From assembly GCF_900497805.2 (NCBI RefSeq), contig NW_020946557.1, positions 5,901,667-5,965,666 of the forward strand: 64,000 nucleotides of DNA, written 5' to 3'. Shown one piece after another: positions 45,700 through 56,755 of the stretch. Source of the stretch: Vombatus ursinus (Eukaryota > Chordata > Mammalia > Diprotodontia > Vombatidae). The notes beneath the pieces are model-generated. The model did no database searches. It had not been told where the DNA came from and worked only from the letters and a program-made list of their open reading frames with translations. Every line of letters starts with the position of its first letter. Position 1 is the stretch's first letter. A program made the translations under genes and the position numbers.

Positions 45700-45890
45700 T
45701 CCCAGTGACCCTGGACAAGTCACTTAACCCCTTTTGGCCTGAGTTTCCTCATCTGTAAAATGGGAGTAATAATAACACCTACGTCCCAGGGTTATTGTGA
45801 GGATCAAAGAGATAATAATTGTAAGGCACTTACACGGTGTCTGGAATATAGTAAGCACTATATAAATGTCAGTTACTATTACAATTGTAA
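45700..45890 (+). mobile_element. MIR SINE, head missing
   Basis: 'GTGACCCTGGACAAGTCACT', 'CTCATCTGTAAAATGGGAGT', 'GGGTTATTGTGAGGATCAAA', tail 'AGTAAGCACTATATAAATG'. Confidence 0.82.
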
Positions 45891-46187
45891 TAAGTATTAT
45901 TATTATTCTCCCAAAAACTGACTAAAATTGATTATGAAATAAAATGCATATATCAGAACCCAATATTGCCAGTGGACCTTCAGAATCATAAGTGTATCTT
46001 AATTAAGAGTTTGGTGTGCCTCTCTAGGACAGATATATAGAATTTGGAGTGTAATAATTGTTATTTTTAATTTATGGAATAAAACAAGCATTTCCATAAC
46101 ATAGGCAACTCTCGGTCCTTTCTTCTTTCCATCTTGAAAAAAAAATTAAGCAAAAAGCACGTTTTTATTCATGTTTGTCTCAACCTG

Positions 46188-46435
46188 TCGGAGAAGCTAG
46201 GTGGAGTGAATAGAGTACTGAACCTGGAGTCAGGAAGATTCATCTTCATGAGTTCAAATGTGGCCTCAAACCCAGGGCTGTGTAACCTGGGATCAGTCAT
46301 TTAACCAAGGTTGCCTTAGTTTCCTCATCAGGAAAATGAGCTGGAAAAGGAAATGGTAAACCACTCCAGTATCTTTGCCAAGAAAACCCTAATGGGGTCA
46401 TGAAAAATTGGACATGATCGAATAACAACAACAAA
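46188..46435 (+). mobile_element. MAR1-type SINE with RTE-like tail
   Basis: 'GAACCTGGAGTCAGGAAGAT', 'AATGAGCTGGAAAAGGAAAT', end 'ATAACAACAACAA'. Exact target-site duplication TCTCAACCTG at 46178-46187 and 46436-46445. Confidence 0.93.
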
Positions 46436-46445
46436 TCTCAACCTG

Positions 46446-46555
46446 CTAAATCAATAATCTACAAAGATTTTTGAAGGGCTCCTGTGCTAAGCAATGTAAG
46501 GGTAGAAAAGAAGTACACAGTCTCTAGCCAGAAGGATCCTCTGAACTAGACAATA
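46446..46555 (-). mobile_element. L2-type fragment, host of the mariner
   Basis: Antisense 'CTCCTGTGCTAAGCAATGTA' and 'AAGTACACAGTCTCTAGCC'. Confidence 0.45.
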
Positions 46556-47124
46556 CAAGGTGTCCCAAAACTCTTAATGCAGTTGTAAGCTTTAATAACT
46601 TCAGAAGTCTAAATACTATAAACTAACAAAAATATCACTTGAGATTTTAATGATTTAAATTTATTTTATACTTAGGTTTATGAATTTTGAATAATATATT
46701 TCAATTTTAACAAGACAGAGCAACCTGTAAATTATGAAATGTGTTTACAGTGACACTCCCAGACCAATCAGTAGAGTAGGTTCCTTTGTTTGACCACCTC
46801 AGGCATCTGATCTGTTTCCATTAGACTTTTTCTAATGCAATAACATCAAAACTATCATATGTGCATCAAAACTTCATTCCTTGTATAATCTTAAGGCTAG
46901 GATTATAAATGCGGTCTATTAGCAACTGAGCAGCAGCTAAAGAAAATCATATCAAGTTTGAAAATTGACTAGAGATTATACCACAAGTTGCTGATTATTT
47001 GATTAAGAAACATATTTTAAGATTGTAAATAATGAACCTTTCAAATGTTATTTTACGAAGTTTTTAGTATTTACACTTCTAAAATTAAAGTTTAAAACTG
47101 CACTAAGACTTTTGGGACACCCTG
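46556..47124 (+). mobile_element. Mariner (Tc1/mariner) element, internally deleted, long TIRs
   Basis: A 569-bp element flanked by TA (46554-46555 and 47125-47126), the mariner target duplication. The outer 29 bp at each end (46556-46584 and complement of 47096-47124) agree at 26 of 29 sites around GGTGTCCCAAAA. The inverted similarity continues inward, with decay, to about 110-120 bp. Inside, 46794-46850 reads PPQASDLFPLDFF-stop, the decayed form of the mariner block PPRSPDLTPLDFFLWG, which holds the third Asp of the DD34D triad. The transposase N-terminal part and the first two catalytic Asp regions are missing: the element is less than half the usual 1.3 kb. It interrupts L2-like sequence. 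Confidence 0.9.
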
Positions 47125-47144
47125 TATAAACTGTGGGGCTAAGA

Positions 47145-47400
47145 AGAACAGCTACATGGAGCAGTGGATAGAACACTGGGTCTGGAATCAGGAAGGCCTG
47201 AGTTCAAATATGTCCTCAGAAACTTACTGGCTATATGACTCTGGACAAGTCACTGAACCCTGTTTGCCTCAATTTCTCATCTGTAAAATGAGCTAGAGAA
47301 AGAAATAGCAAACTGCTCCAAGTATTTTTAACAAGAAAACCTCGAAAGGGGTCACAAAGAGTTAGACACCACTGAAAAATGACTGAACACCAACAAAACA
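47145..47400 (+). mobile_element. MAR1-type SINE with RTE-like tail
   Basis: 'GGAGCAGTGGATAGAACACT', 'GAGCTAGAGAAAGAAATAGC', 'AAAAATGACTGAACACCAAC'. Confidence 0.88.
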
Positions 47401-48220
47401 AATATAAACAATAAAGACAAATGGTAGGAATAAGTATAAAATTTCTCCTCCAAAATAAGATTTGAAATATATACCCTTTAGGAAAGGAAATCATTCCTTC
47501 CCACTTTCAAGGGGAGAATGGATGTTTGTTTGTTTCTTGCCATACAGAAAAACAGGATTGGAACAAGTAAAGGTCTTGCAACAGCTGTCTCTATATGCTC
47601 TCTCTACACCCTACTTCTCCATTTACTTTGTCAGGACTGAAACTTTACAAAACCCAGGCAAAGTAGAGCAGAAACATGCCCATGTAAATTATTGAAGTGT
47701 TGCTGCCATTTTCAGAAGCAGCTGGGGCAAGTCTGTCCATGAAACATTAACATGACATTTCTGAGTTTTGACAGGTCATTTGGCAGAGAATAGACAGATC
47801 CTTTTGAGGGAAGAGAGAAATTTGTTCAGATCAAACCCAACAAGCCCAGTTGCTGATCTGCACAGGGGATTCCAGTGAAGAACAGGAAGAAAACATGAAA
47901 ATTTAAAACACAACAGTGTAAATAGATTAAACTTGATTTGCTCAATATACTATGAGCGGTCAACAATAGAGACACTCCACAGTCTCCTTCCCTCCTCCTT
48001 TTATTCCAATAAAAAATGTTCTATTGCCTGAGTCACATTCATGCTTTCATGTATGATTCTGCAAAATATTTGACTTTGCACAATCTTTGTACTTGGTGAA
48101 CTACCATATTTATTCACTGTAATTAGCAGATGGGGCAAAAATTGATGAAAAAGTGATAACCTTCATTGCTAGAACTAAAGGGAGTAAATTTTTTGTGCAA
48201 TAATCATTTTTCATGACATT
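47401..48220. other. Repeat-poor island
   Basis: No repeat or gene recognised across about 800 bp, unusual in this window. An open frame at 47462-47695 shows no domain. Candidate unique or conserved non-coding DNA. Confidence 0.35.
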
Positions 48221-48221
48221 A

Positions 48222-48655
48222 GATATTTAGATGTGGAAAAGACCTTGGAAATAATTTTACCCAACCCTCTGTTTGTACATAGGGCAGCTAAATGGTACAA
48301 TGGATAGAGTGCCAGATAGAGTCAGGAAGACTCATCTTCCTGAATTCAAATCTGGCCTCAGACACTTACTATCTGTGTGATCCTTGGCAAATCACTTGAC
48401 CTTGTTTGCCTTAGTTTCCTGATCTGTAAAATGAGCTAGAGAAGAAAATGGCAAACCACTCCAGTCTCCTTGCCAAAAAAAAACCCAAATGGGGTCACGA
48501 AGATTCGGTCATGATTGAAAAACAACAACAACTATCTTCATGTGTGAGGAAAATGAATCCCACAAAGTCACACAGGTTGCAGAAGCAAGATTTGAACTCA
48601 GGTTCTCTGACTCCAAATCTAATATCTTTTTCCTTTGAACCATGCTGCCTCCCTT
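48222..48655 (-). mobile_element. MIR3/THER2-like SINE split by a MAR1 SINE
   Basis: Antisense halves at 48222-48290 ('ATGTGGAAAAGACCTTGG') and 48533-48655 ('GATTTGAACTCAGGTTCTCT', 'GAACCATGCTGCCTCCC'). Older than the SINE inside it. Confidence 0.62.
48291..48532 (+). mobile_element. MAR1-type SINE with RTE-like tail
   Basis: 'AGGGCAGCTAAATGGTACAA', 'GACTCATCTTCCTGAATTCA', 'GAGAAGAAAATGGCAAACCA', end 'TTGAAAAACAACAACAAC'. Confidence 0.9.
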
Positions 48656-49179
48656 GTGAAATTAATTGTAGTCAATTATAGCCTTTTATATAGGAAGGAT
48701 AATTTGAGGGACTTGATAAAAAGGCTCTCTATCCTCCAGACATCTTGGCTATCAATTGACCTAACATCCTAATGCTCAAAAACAATAATCTCTTTCTTCT
48801 TTGGGGATTTAGTCACCGAGTATCTAGGAGTCCCTCTTTTTAAATATTATAAATAATGCCATTCATATAAAAAAATTACATGAAACACATCATCAAGGAT
48901 ATGTGCAATTAGGAAAAGGGGTGGGCCAGTCATGTAAACAGGCTAAGAAATACCAGATGGATAGTTCAGGTGTTGCATTAGTAATCAGAAAATATTAAAA
49001 GAATCAGAGCATGGCTTACAGCATGTTGCAGATCTTTTACCCAAGGTTTTTGGAAGAACAGACAAAATATTGTTTGCAATCCTATGCAATCATTATCATA
49101 AGATTAAGTTCAACATACACAGAATGAGAAAGTATGGATGAATCGTAATATACACTAGAAAAAGTAGTACCCATGTAAA
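48656..49179. other. Unassigned interval
   Basis: Nothing recognised. Confidence 0.3.
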
Positions 49180-50214
49180 TGAGATCATGCATCCAATTAG
49201 CCAGCACTCATTAATCACTTTTACATGTGCCTGGAACTGTGCTAAGTATGTGGGATCCAAAAAAAAGTCCTCAAGGAGCTTACATTATATTGGAGAAGAC
49301 AATGTTTATATATGGATATGTAAAATATTGTGTGCATATGGATATATATATATGTGTGTGTATGATGTATATAGAGAAGATGGAAGATAACCTTAAAAGA
49401 GAAAGTGCTAAGAACTAGAGGGATGAAAAAAAAAGACTGCAACAATTGTCTTTGTCACCAAATACTGAAAGAAGTCAGAGATTTTGAGAGACGGAGATGA
49501 GAAAGGTCATGGCAAGTATGGAAGAAAGCCAAGGCAAAGGTGTAGAGGTAGAAGATGGATTTTAGGTATAAAGAACAGCAGGTAGGCTACTATAGTTGGA
49601 CCATAGACTACATGGAGAAGAGTAATATGTAAAAAAAATACTGGAAATACAGGCCAGTTTGTGAAGCATTTTAAATGGCAATCAGAAGAGTTTATATTTG
49701 ATCCCAGAGGTAACATGGAGATACTAGAATTCAGCAAGTAGGACACATATATGGTCAGACCTGCCCTTTTGGAAAATAACTTTGGCAACTGTGAATAGGT
49801 GGATTTGAATGGGTAGAATATTGAGGTAGGAAGACCAATAAGAAGGCTAATATAGTAGTCTAGGCAAGAGATGAAGGCCAGAACTGTGTTGGGAGTTCTG
49901 TGAGTGAAGATATTATTTGGAAGGTATGTAGAAAGAAATAACAAAATTTGTCAACTGATTACATATGTGGGGTAAGATGACACTAAGGTTTCAAGCCTGA
50001 GTAGAAATTTGGAAAGGGGTTGTTTTGAGAGAAAAGGTCTCTTTTAGACGTTGAGTTTGAAATGTCTATGGGACATCCAATTTGAAATGTCCAATAATTG
50101 GTATAATTGGTATAATGAGACTGGAGCTCAGGAGAGAGACTAGGGCTAGATATATAGATCTGGGAATGACCTACTTAAAAATAATTGGATTCATGTGAGA
50201 TGATGAAATTCAGA

Positions 50215-50269
<55 letters not shown>

Positions 50270-51510
50270 CCTAGGACACATCCTTGAGGAACATCCACAG
50301 GTGGGACATGAATGGAAATCCATTAAGGGAGGAATAATCACACTGGTAGGTGGATAACCAAGAGAGATCTGTTTCACAAAAGCCCAGTAAAGGGATAATG
50401 ATGCATTCCAGAGGAGAAGGTGCTGGAGTGTCAAAATGCTGCAGAGAGGGCAAGCAATATGAGGACTGAGAATAAGCCATTAGATTTGCCAATTCAGAGA
50501 TTATTGGTAGTTTTAGAGAGGATAATTTCAGCAGAACAATGAGGTTATAAACCAGATTGCAAATGGTGTAAAAAAGAGGAAGTGGTTGTACCAATGAGTA
50601 TAAACAAATTTTTCAGGAATTTAGCTGAGTAGAGGAGAAAAAAAAATGGGAGGAAATAAAGTCAAGGTTATATGTAGAGGAGCTGGCTTTAGCATGGGCA
50701 GGGCCATCTCAATATCAAAGACAGGGGAAAAGGAGGATGTAAAGGGTGATATCAGAGGGACATGAGATGAGGAGAAGGGAAGAAAATCTCAAAGAACGGC
50801 TTCAATTTTTTTAAGTGAAATACGAAGTTAGATCCTTAGCTGAGGGTGAAGAAGCCATATCATGAGATGCTTGAAGAGAAAAGAGTTTGGAAAAAGTATT
50901 GTGCCAAATGGAATAAATTAGATTAATGAGAAATAGAAGTATTGCATTGCTGAAATTAGGGTTCAGTGGAGATTTAATCATATTAATTGGTAGCAGACCA
51001 ATTCCAACAGTTTTGTAACTTCATCTACCTACATCCAGTGACTTGTGAGTAGGATCAAAGGAGGACAATTGTGGGAGCAATACAGGGTTGAGGTTTGGCA
51101 AGACCAAGGAAACCAGGATTTTAAGAGTAGAAGATAGTATACCAAACAAAGGGTCAAGATAAGGAAAGTAGGACAGTGTAATCAAAGCAGGAATAATAGC
51201 TTGGGAGGAGGAAGTGGAGAAGTGAAGATGCAGAATAATTTTAGGAAGAGTGAGAAATAGAAAGATATGGAAAGATGGAAGATTATGATCTGATAAAGGA
51301 ATGTGGGAGTTCTTGTGTATGGAAGTAGCACATCTATGAGTGACAGCAAGATCAAAAATATTGTTGTGTATAGCTGAAGAAGAGTGGAGGTCATAGAAGC
51401 TGAGTAGATTGAGTAATTTAGAAATTAAGGTATCTGAAGGACCATCAAAATATATTTTAAAATCCCCTAAGATAATGACAACAAACAAATCAACAAACAT
51501 CAACAGCATT
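49180..51510 (-). mobile_element. L2 LINE, endonuclease to 3' end
   Basis: The longest L2 on the minus strand. A 162-codon open frame (51509-51021) is endonuclease: LGDFKIY at residues 14-20 (the GDF(N) catalytic block) and PLSDHNLPSF at 71-80 (the SDH block). Lower coordinates run through linker and RT to the 3' UTR: 'GGTCAGACCTGCCCTTTTGG' (about 49754), 'AGACTGGAGCTCAGGAGAGA' (about 50119), 'ATATATAGATCTGGGAATGA' (about 50150), and the 3' end 'GAACTGTGCTAAGTATGTGG' (about 49233). N of GDFN is K here, so the nuclease code is decayed. A GA array sits inside at 50219-50268. Frames are broken throughout the rest. Confidence 0.78.
50219..50268. repeat. (GA)n microsatellite
   Basis: About 50 bp of GA inside the L2 copy; the source of a false LSLSLS open frame on the minus strand. 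Confidence 0.96.
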
Positions 51511-51514
51511 TACA

Positions 51515-51640
51515 TAGAGTTTTAAGGTTTGCAAAGTACTTTGCAAGGATTATCTCATCTGATTTTCACAAAATTATTATTATCCCAACTTTACAGGTGA
51601 AGAAAATAAGGGTGACAAAGATTAAAGAGGTGGGAGAGGA
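51515..51640 (-). mobile_element. MIR/THER1 SINE fragment
   Basis: Antisense 'TTAAGGTTTGCAAAGTACTT', 'GATTATCTCATCTGATTTTC', 'AACTTTACAGGTGAAG'. It abuts the L2 endonuclease region and may interrupt it. Confidence 0.68.
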
Positions 51641-51719
51641 AACTGAGATTCAGGTCTGAACTTACTGTGAAAGGGGGGAGAATAATGGACTTCAATAGCC
51701 CAGCATTTAATGAATTCAA

Positions 51720-53130
51720 ACATAAATTACTTAGGAAAAGACTTTTATTTTTTTTTTAAAAACTGCTAGGAAAATTGGAAAGTGGTTTGGTAGAAATTGA
51801 ATTTAGAACAACACCTTATACTGTGTTCCACAATAAATTCAAAATAGGTGTATAAGTGACCTGAATATTAAATAGGTGTATAAATGACCTGAATTTGAAA
51901 GCTCATACCATTAAAAAAAATTAGAAGAGAAGTAGATCATATACCTTTCACAGTTATGGGCAGGAGATGTTTTCTTAAGCAAACAAGGGATAGAGGAAAT
52001 TATGAAAGATAAAGTAGATATTTTTGATTACACGAAATTGAAAAGCTTCTTCACAAACAAAATGAATGCATCTAAGATAAGAATGAAAGTGGAAAGTGGA
52101 AAAATATCTATCCATCAAAATTTTCTGTTAAGAGAAATTTGGCCAAAACACATAGACAATTAAGATAAATATGTAAGACAAAAAACCAGGGTGTAATAGA
52201 TGTAGCTAAAGAATATGAACAAAAAGATTAATTGTAAACTATTAACAAACATATTATAGAATGCTTCAAGTCACTAAAAATAAGAAAAATTCAAATCCAA
52301 ACAAAAATCTTTTACTATACACCCAGAAAATAAGCAAAGATAACCAAAAAAAAAAAATAGGAATAGCCAATGTTGAAGGGATTGTGGAAAGATAATGAAT
52401 TGTTGGTGGATCTGTGAATTAGTACAATCATTCTGTAAATGAATTTGAAATTATTCAAATAAAGTGGTTATCAGGTTCTTACTCTTTGACCCAGTGATTT
52501 TACTGTTAGGCATATACACAAAGAGGCTATTTATTTTAAAAAGGGGGGGGACCCATACATACCAAAATACGCATACCCTCTCATTTTGGTAGCAAAGAAC
52601 TGGAAACAAAGTGAATGTCCATCAATTGGGAAGTGGAGAAACAAATTATGACACATGAATTCCTGAAATATTACCATTTCATAAAAAACAACAAATATAA
52701 CAAACACAGAGAAGCATGGAAATACATAAAGGAACTAATGCAAGGTGAAAGTAAAGCAGAGTCAAGAAAATAATATACACAATGTCTACAATAATATAAA
52801 TAGAAATAACAATCAGAAAACAATTGAAAATGAATGCTGTAAAGTTACAAAGAACAAGCTTGATGCCAAAAAAAAAGTGATATAAAAAGTCACCTTCCCC
52901 AACTCTTTTGCAGAAGTGAGGGGAATGGCCACTGATGAAGAATCCGGCACATATTTTCAGATTTTAAAAAAATGTAATTGTAGGTTTTCCTGATTTTCCT
53001 TTACTCTTTTATTTTTAGAAAAAATATTCTTTGTTATATGCAATGGCTCTCTGGGAGGGAAGAAAGTAGAAGAGTAAAGAAAGCAGAAAATTTAGGCAGC
53101 AAAAAACAAAATATATCAATTTTTTTTTAA
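51720..53130 (+). mobile_element. L1 LINE, ORF2 C-terminus and 3' UTR
   Basis: Sense L1: 'AATTGAAAAGCTTCTTCACA' (equivalent to the KLKSF block), 'GAATTGTTGGTGGATCTGTG' (about 52397), 'CTCTTTGACCCAGTGATTTT' (about 52483), 'TCCATCAATTGGGAAGTGG' (about 52618), then a non-coding 3' end to about 53130. All frames are broken by many stops. It has a tandem duplication at 51844-51896 ('AATAGGTGTATAA(G/A)TGACC' twice). More diverged than the copies at 33.5 and 59.3 kb. Confidence 0.75.
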
Positions 53131-55379
53131 GATAAAGAGGGGGAAATGTGGTTTGGGAGGTTAGGGAGTTGAGAGGGTGTGTTGGGAAATGACAGCCACC
53201 AGGTTCTATATTGGATGACAAATTTAGAAAGTAATTAATAAGAAGTTGCCGAGTTATTGTGATAGAGGGAAAGTCTGCAAATGGCTCAGGGGAGCAAGGA
53301 GTATTCCAACTCCCCTACCAGTGACAGAGAAGTATGAAAAAAGTGCATACAATACTAGAAAAAAAAATAGCAAAGAAGGCAGTGTTATCCGGACAGAGTC
53401 AGGTCTTGTTGAGTGCCAGAAGATGGAAGGAGTTAAAGAATAAGTTTAAAATAAAGAGTTTGTTCATTATGGTTCAGGAGTTCCAGTGGGTGACTGAAAG
53501 GGGCAAGCAGATTAAGAGAAGAACATTGAAGGGTAGGGTTAGGAGAAGACAGCTAGAATTGGGGGTAGGGGAAATTGCTCTTTGGCATAGGGCTTTGAGA
53601 ATAATTTGAATAAGGAGAATAGTAGGGAGTAGGAGTATGTTAACCATTGGTGAACAAGTCCAAATAGAATATTAGTGAGAGTGAAAGATCCCTTGATGAA
53701 GACACATCATAAGAGGTCAGCCAGATTCTGAGCTTTACAGAAGGTGGTATTGCTTTGTCTTAGGTGGGGGGGAGGGGTATTTCTTATCTCATAATGCCAC
53801 TTCAATGCAATTAGGAGTAAGAGTTGGTGAAGTTGTGGCCTCCTGGGCCTCAAAAGCCTAGTAAGGAGGTAAAAGTTGGTGTGGTCCAGGGAAGCATCCA
53901 GCAAGTCTAAATAAAGCCTACCTAGGAAGACCTGGTCCTACCATGTCCCTAAGAGCTTCTAGAAACCAAGGATGTAGGAGGTAGATCCATTCATAGATGC
54001 ATTAAAGAATCAAAATAAAACAGGAATGGATGTAGAGAAGAGAAGGAAATTCTCCACTACTACTTTAGCATGAACTGGTTGATGAAAGATTCATTTTCTG
54101 GCTACTGGCCAATTTCCTCATAAAATTTTGTATATGCACATACAAAACCAATCTTGCCATCCCCTCTTAATATAAAGGTTTCATTAATTTTATCTGAGCT
54201 GATAGAAGTAGCAAAACTGAGATCTTTACAGAAATGAATGTTAGTGTATTTAAATCGCATGACATGTAAATGTCTTGATGCTTTGGCATAAAAATGGACG
54301 TTCTGTAATGTAATACTCCCTGAGAGTCCCCAAACTCCAAATGTTAAGTGTAAGTTAAAATTGTTAAATAGTAGGGTGTTAATAGATGTTCCATTATTAA
54401 TGTTAATGCTCCCTAGGGAGAAGATTTCTCTTTTTCTTTGTAACCTTTTTGACTAGCCCTTGTAATAAAGAATGTAAGAATCAATGCAATAAGGAAAATT
54501 GGTGTTCCATTGAGCCTAGTACTCTATGATATCAAAGCAAGTTTTGTGGAAGGGTATGGTTAACCTTTGTCAGGGAAAGAGCCTAAAACTCCATGCATTA
54601 GTGATTTTTAAAAAATATTGACCTGTGATTTCATTAAAGTAGGTAACTCCTACTAAGGCAGATAATCCTATCAATGCAAAGTGACAATTTTTCTGGAATT
54701 TGTCTGGAACGTTGAAAGGTTAAGTGATTTGTCCAAGGTCACAGAACCAGTATAAAAAAATTCATAATAGTGAGTAGAAGTCAAGGTAGCATAAATGAAC
54801 CAATAATGTATTGTGATCTGTTTTTATTAGTGACAATACTGTCATCACAACATGACCTTTACAGTATGTGAAGAAATAGAATTGGCTCTTGATGAAAGAT
54901 GAAATCAAGAAGCAAAGCTAGTATACATATCAAAGGATTCTGTGTTACAGGGGATAAAATTCAAGGAACTTGGTAATTGACTTTCAAGATCTCACAAATA
55001 GTTTAAGATTCTGAGAGAATAAAAAGATCAACACCAAGAAGAAATTGGGAATTATCAACCTAGATACAAAATTTCTCACCACTATGAAATACATCTTTCT
55101 AAGTTTGGTCTATACACCAAGGGTATACTTAGTGAGAAAAAAAAAGAAAGAAAGAAAAAATGAGAACAGGCAGGCTTTCCTGAGCCATATTCTACAGCAG
55201 ATCACATTTGACTATGAGAAAAGGAGATGTTTATGTAGGAAAGCCTTTGAAAAGATGTCATGTTCATTTATACTAAAAACGCTAAAATATGTTATATTTA
55301 TGTTTTTTGTCTCCACATTACATCTATTTGACGACAAAAGTTTCTCCAAAAAAAATTCCCTGCCTTGAAACTGAACCCC
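53131..55379. other. Mostly unassigned; first part may be L2
   Basis: 53131-53960 is purine-rich like antisense L2 and may be the 5' continuation of 49180-51510 beyond the L1, but no motif proves it. 54712-54755 holds a small antisense MIR core. The rest (to 55379) is unrecognised. Confidence 0.3.
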
Positions 55380-56070
55380 ACACTGTGACAAAGAAAAACT
55401 ACCAGATCAAGTCTCTAATACAGTGACTGCATCTTTGTAGAGCTCCTTTTTTTCATTCATTTTATCTGGATTCTGGATTTTTCATTAGTTTTTTATTCAG
55501 AGTGTGACTTTCTTTTTGTCATCATTTCATTTCATTCTGTGAAAAAGTTTTTTTTAATTTTTAATAGTCAAAAGTCTCTTTTTCTTTAGAATTTTTCTAT
55601 CTTTTGTTCAGTTAAGAGTTCTTCTCTTAGTCAAAATTGTATAAGGTACCTAATCTTTATCTCATCTAATTTTTATACAGTGTGAATTTTAACACCCAGG
55701 TGATATATCTATTTGTCATTTACTGTGGTGTATGGTGTGATATATTGGTCTTAGTCTAATTTAATTTATACCAAACCGCTTTCCAGTTTTTCCAGAAATT
55801 TTTGTCAAAATTCTTCCTCCAATAATTTATGTGCTTGTATTTACCAAACATTGGACTACTGATGTTTGATTGCTTCTGTTTATTGTTTACTAATCTGTTC
55901 TACTAATCTACTTTTCTGTTTTAAAAATTACCAGATAGTTTTGATGACTTTTTTCTTTAAGTACAATCTAAAATCTGGTATTGCTATGCCCCTATGTTCA
56001 TACTTTTTTTTCCCTTCAGAGTACAGATTTTTTTCCTTTGAAATAAATCTTGTTTCTTTTGTTCCTTAGA
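55380..56070 (-). mobile_element. L1 LINE fragment, ORF2 RT-to-C-terminal linker
   Basis: Antisense L1 text parallel to 60470-60950 of the large L1: 'AAACCGCTTTCCAGTTTTTC' (about 55774), 'CCAGATAGTTTTGATGAC' (about 55931), 'AAATCTGGTATTGCTATGCC' (about 55972), 'TTTGAAATAAATCTTGTT'. No open frame. Confidence 0.72.
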
Positions 56071-56755
56071 TTGCTTTAATCTAGTAATGCCCTTTTTGCC
56101 TTCTCTATGTCCCTTAGTCAATACGGGAGCAATTTTTTAATAGACAATCAACAAATAATAAAAAAGACTCACAGATATTCATGTCCCTATCTAGCCCTAG
56201 CCAGGAGAAAACATTTCATTTCTTGGTTTTTCATTACAGTGTGAAAGGATATACCTTTCTGCTATTTAATCAGTTCATAAGTTGAATACCCTGCCTGCCT
56301 CTGGATTCATTTAAAGGATTGGCTTAAATTCTTTCTTTTTACTGAAATTCCAATTATTTTCTTTGATGTTTAGGTTCAACCTTGCAGGTTATATTATTTT
56401 TTTGAGTGTCAGCCAATCTCCTGTGCTCTTCTGAATATCACATTTCACTTTTTCTTATGATTCCCAGTAAGCACAGAATAATCTTGTACCATTGTGATTG
56501 GTTCTTCTTGGAAAATGAAGAATTTTTTTTCTTGTTGCTTGCAAAATGTGTTCTTTGATATTATAGCTCTAAAATTTGACTGTGATGACTCTAAGTGTGT
56601 TAAACTTGGCATTCCTTTCTATAGATTCTCATGATTTTTACTTGACTGCTTCCAATATTTCTGGGGAGTTGTTTGTTTTTGAAATATGGTATTTGGGTTT
56701 TCTTTATCATGATTTTTTTTCTTAAAAGACCTATTTTCCTCTGATTTTCTATTTT
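56071..56755. other. T-rich unassigned interval
   Basis: Possibly part of another LINE in antisense, but no block is recognised. Confidence 0.3.

Noticed and set aside
49242-49944. Minus frames of 67 and 145 codons as host genes
   Set aside because: They cover the L2 3' region; composition is that of antisense purine-rich DNA.
51021-51509. 162-codon minus frame as a possible host gene
   Set aside because: GDF and PLSDHNLPSF blocks identify L2 endonuclease.
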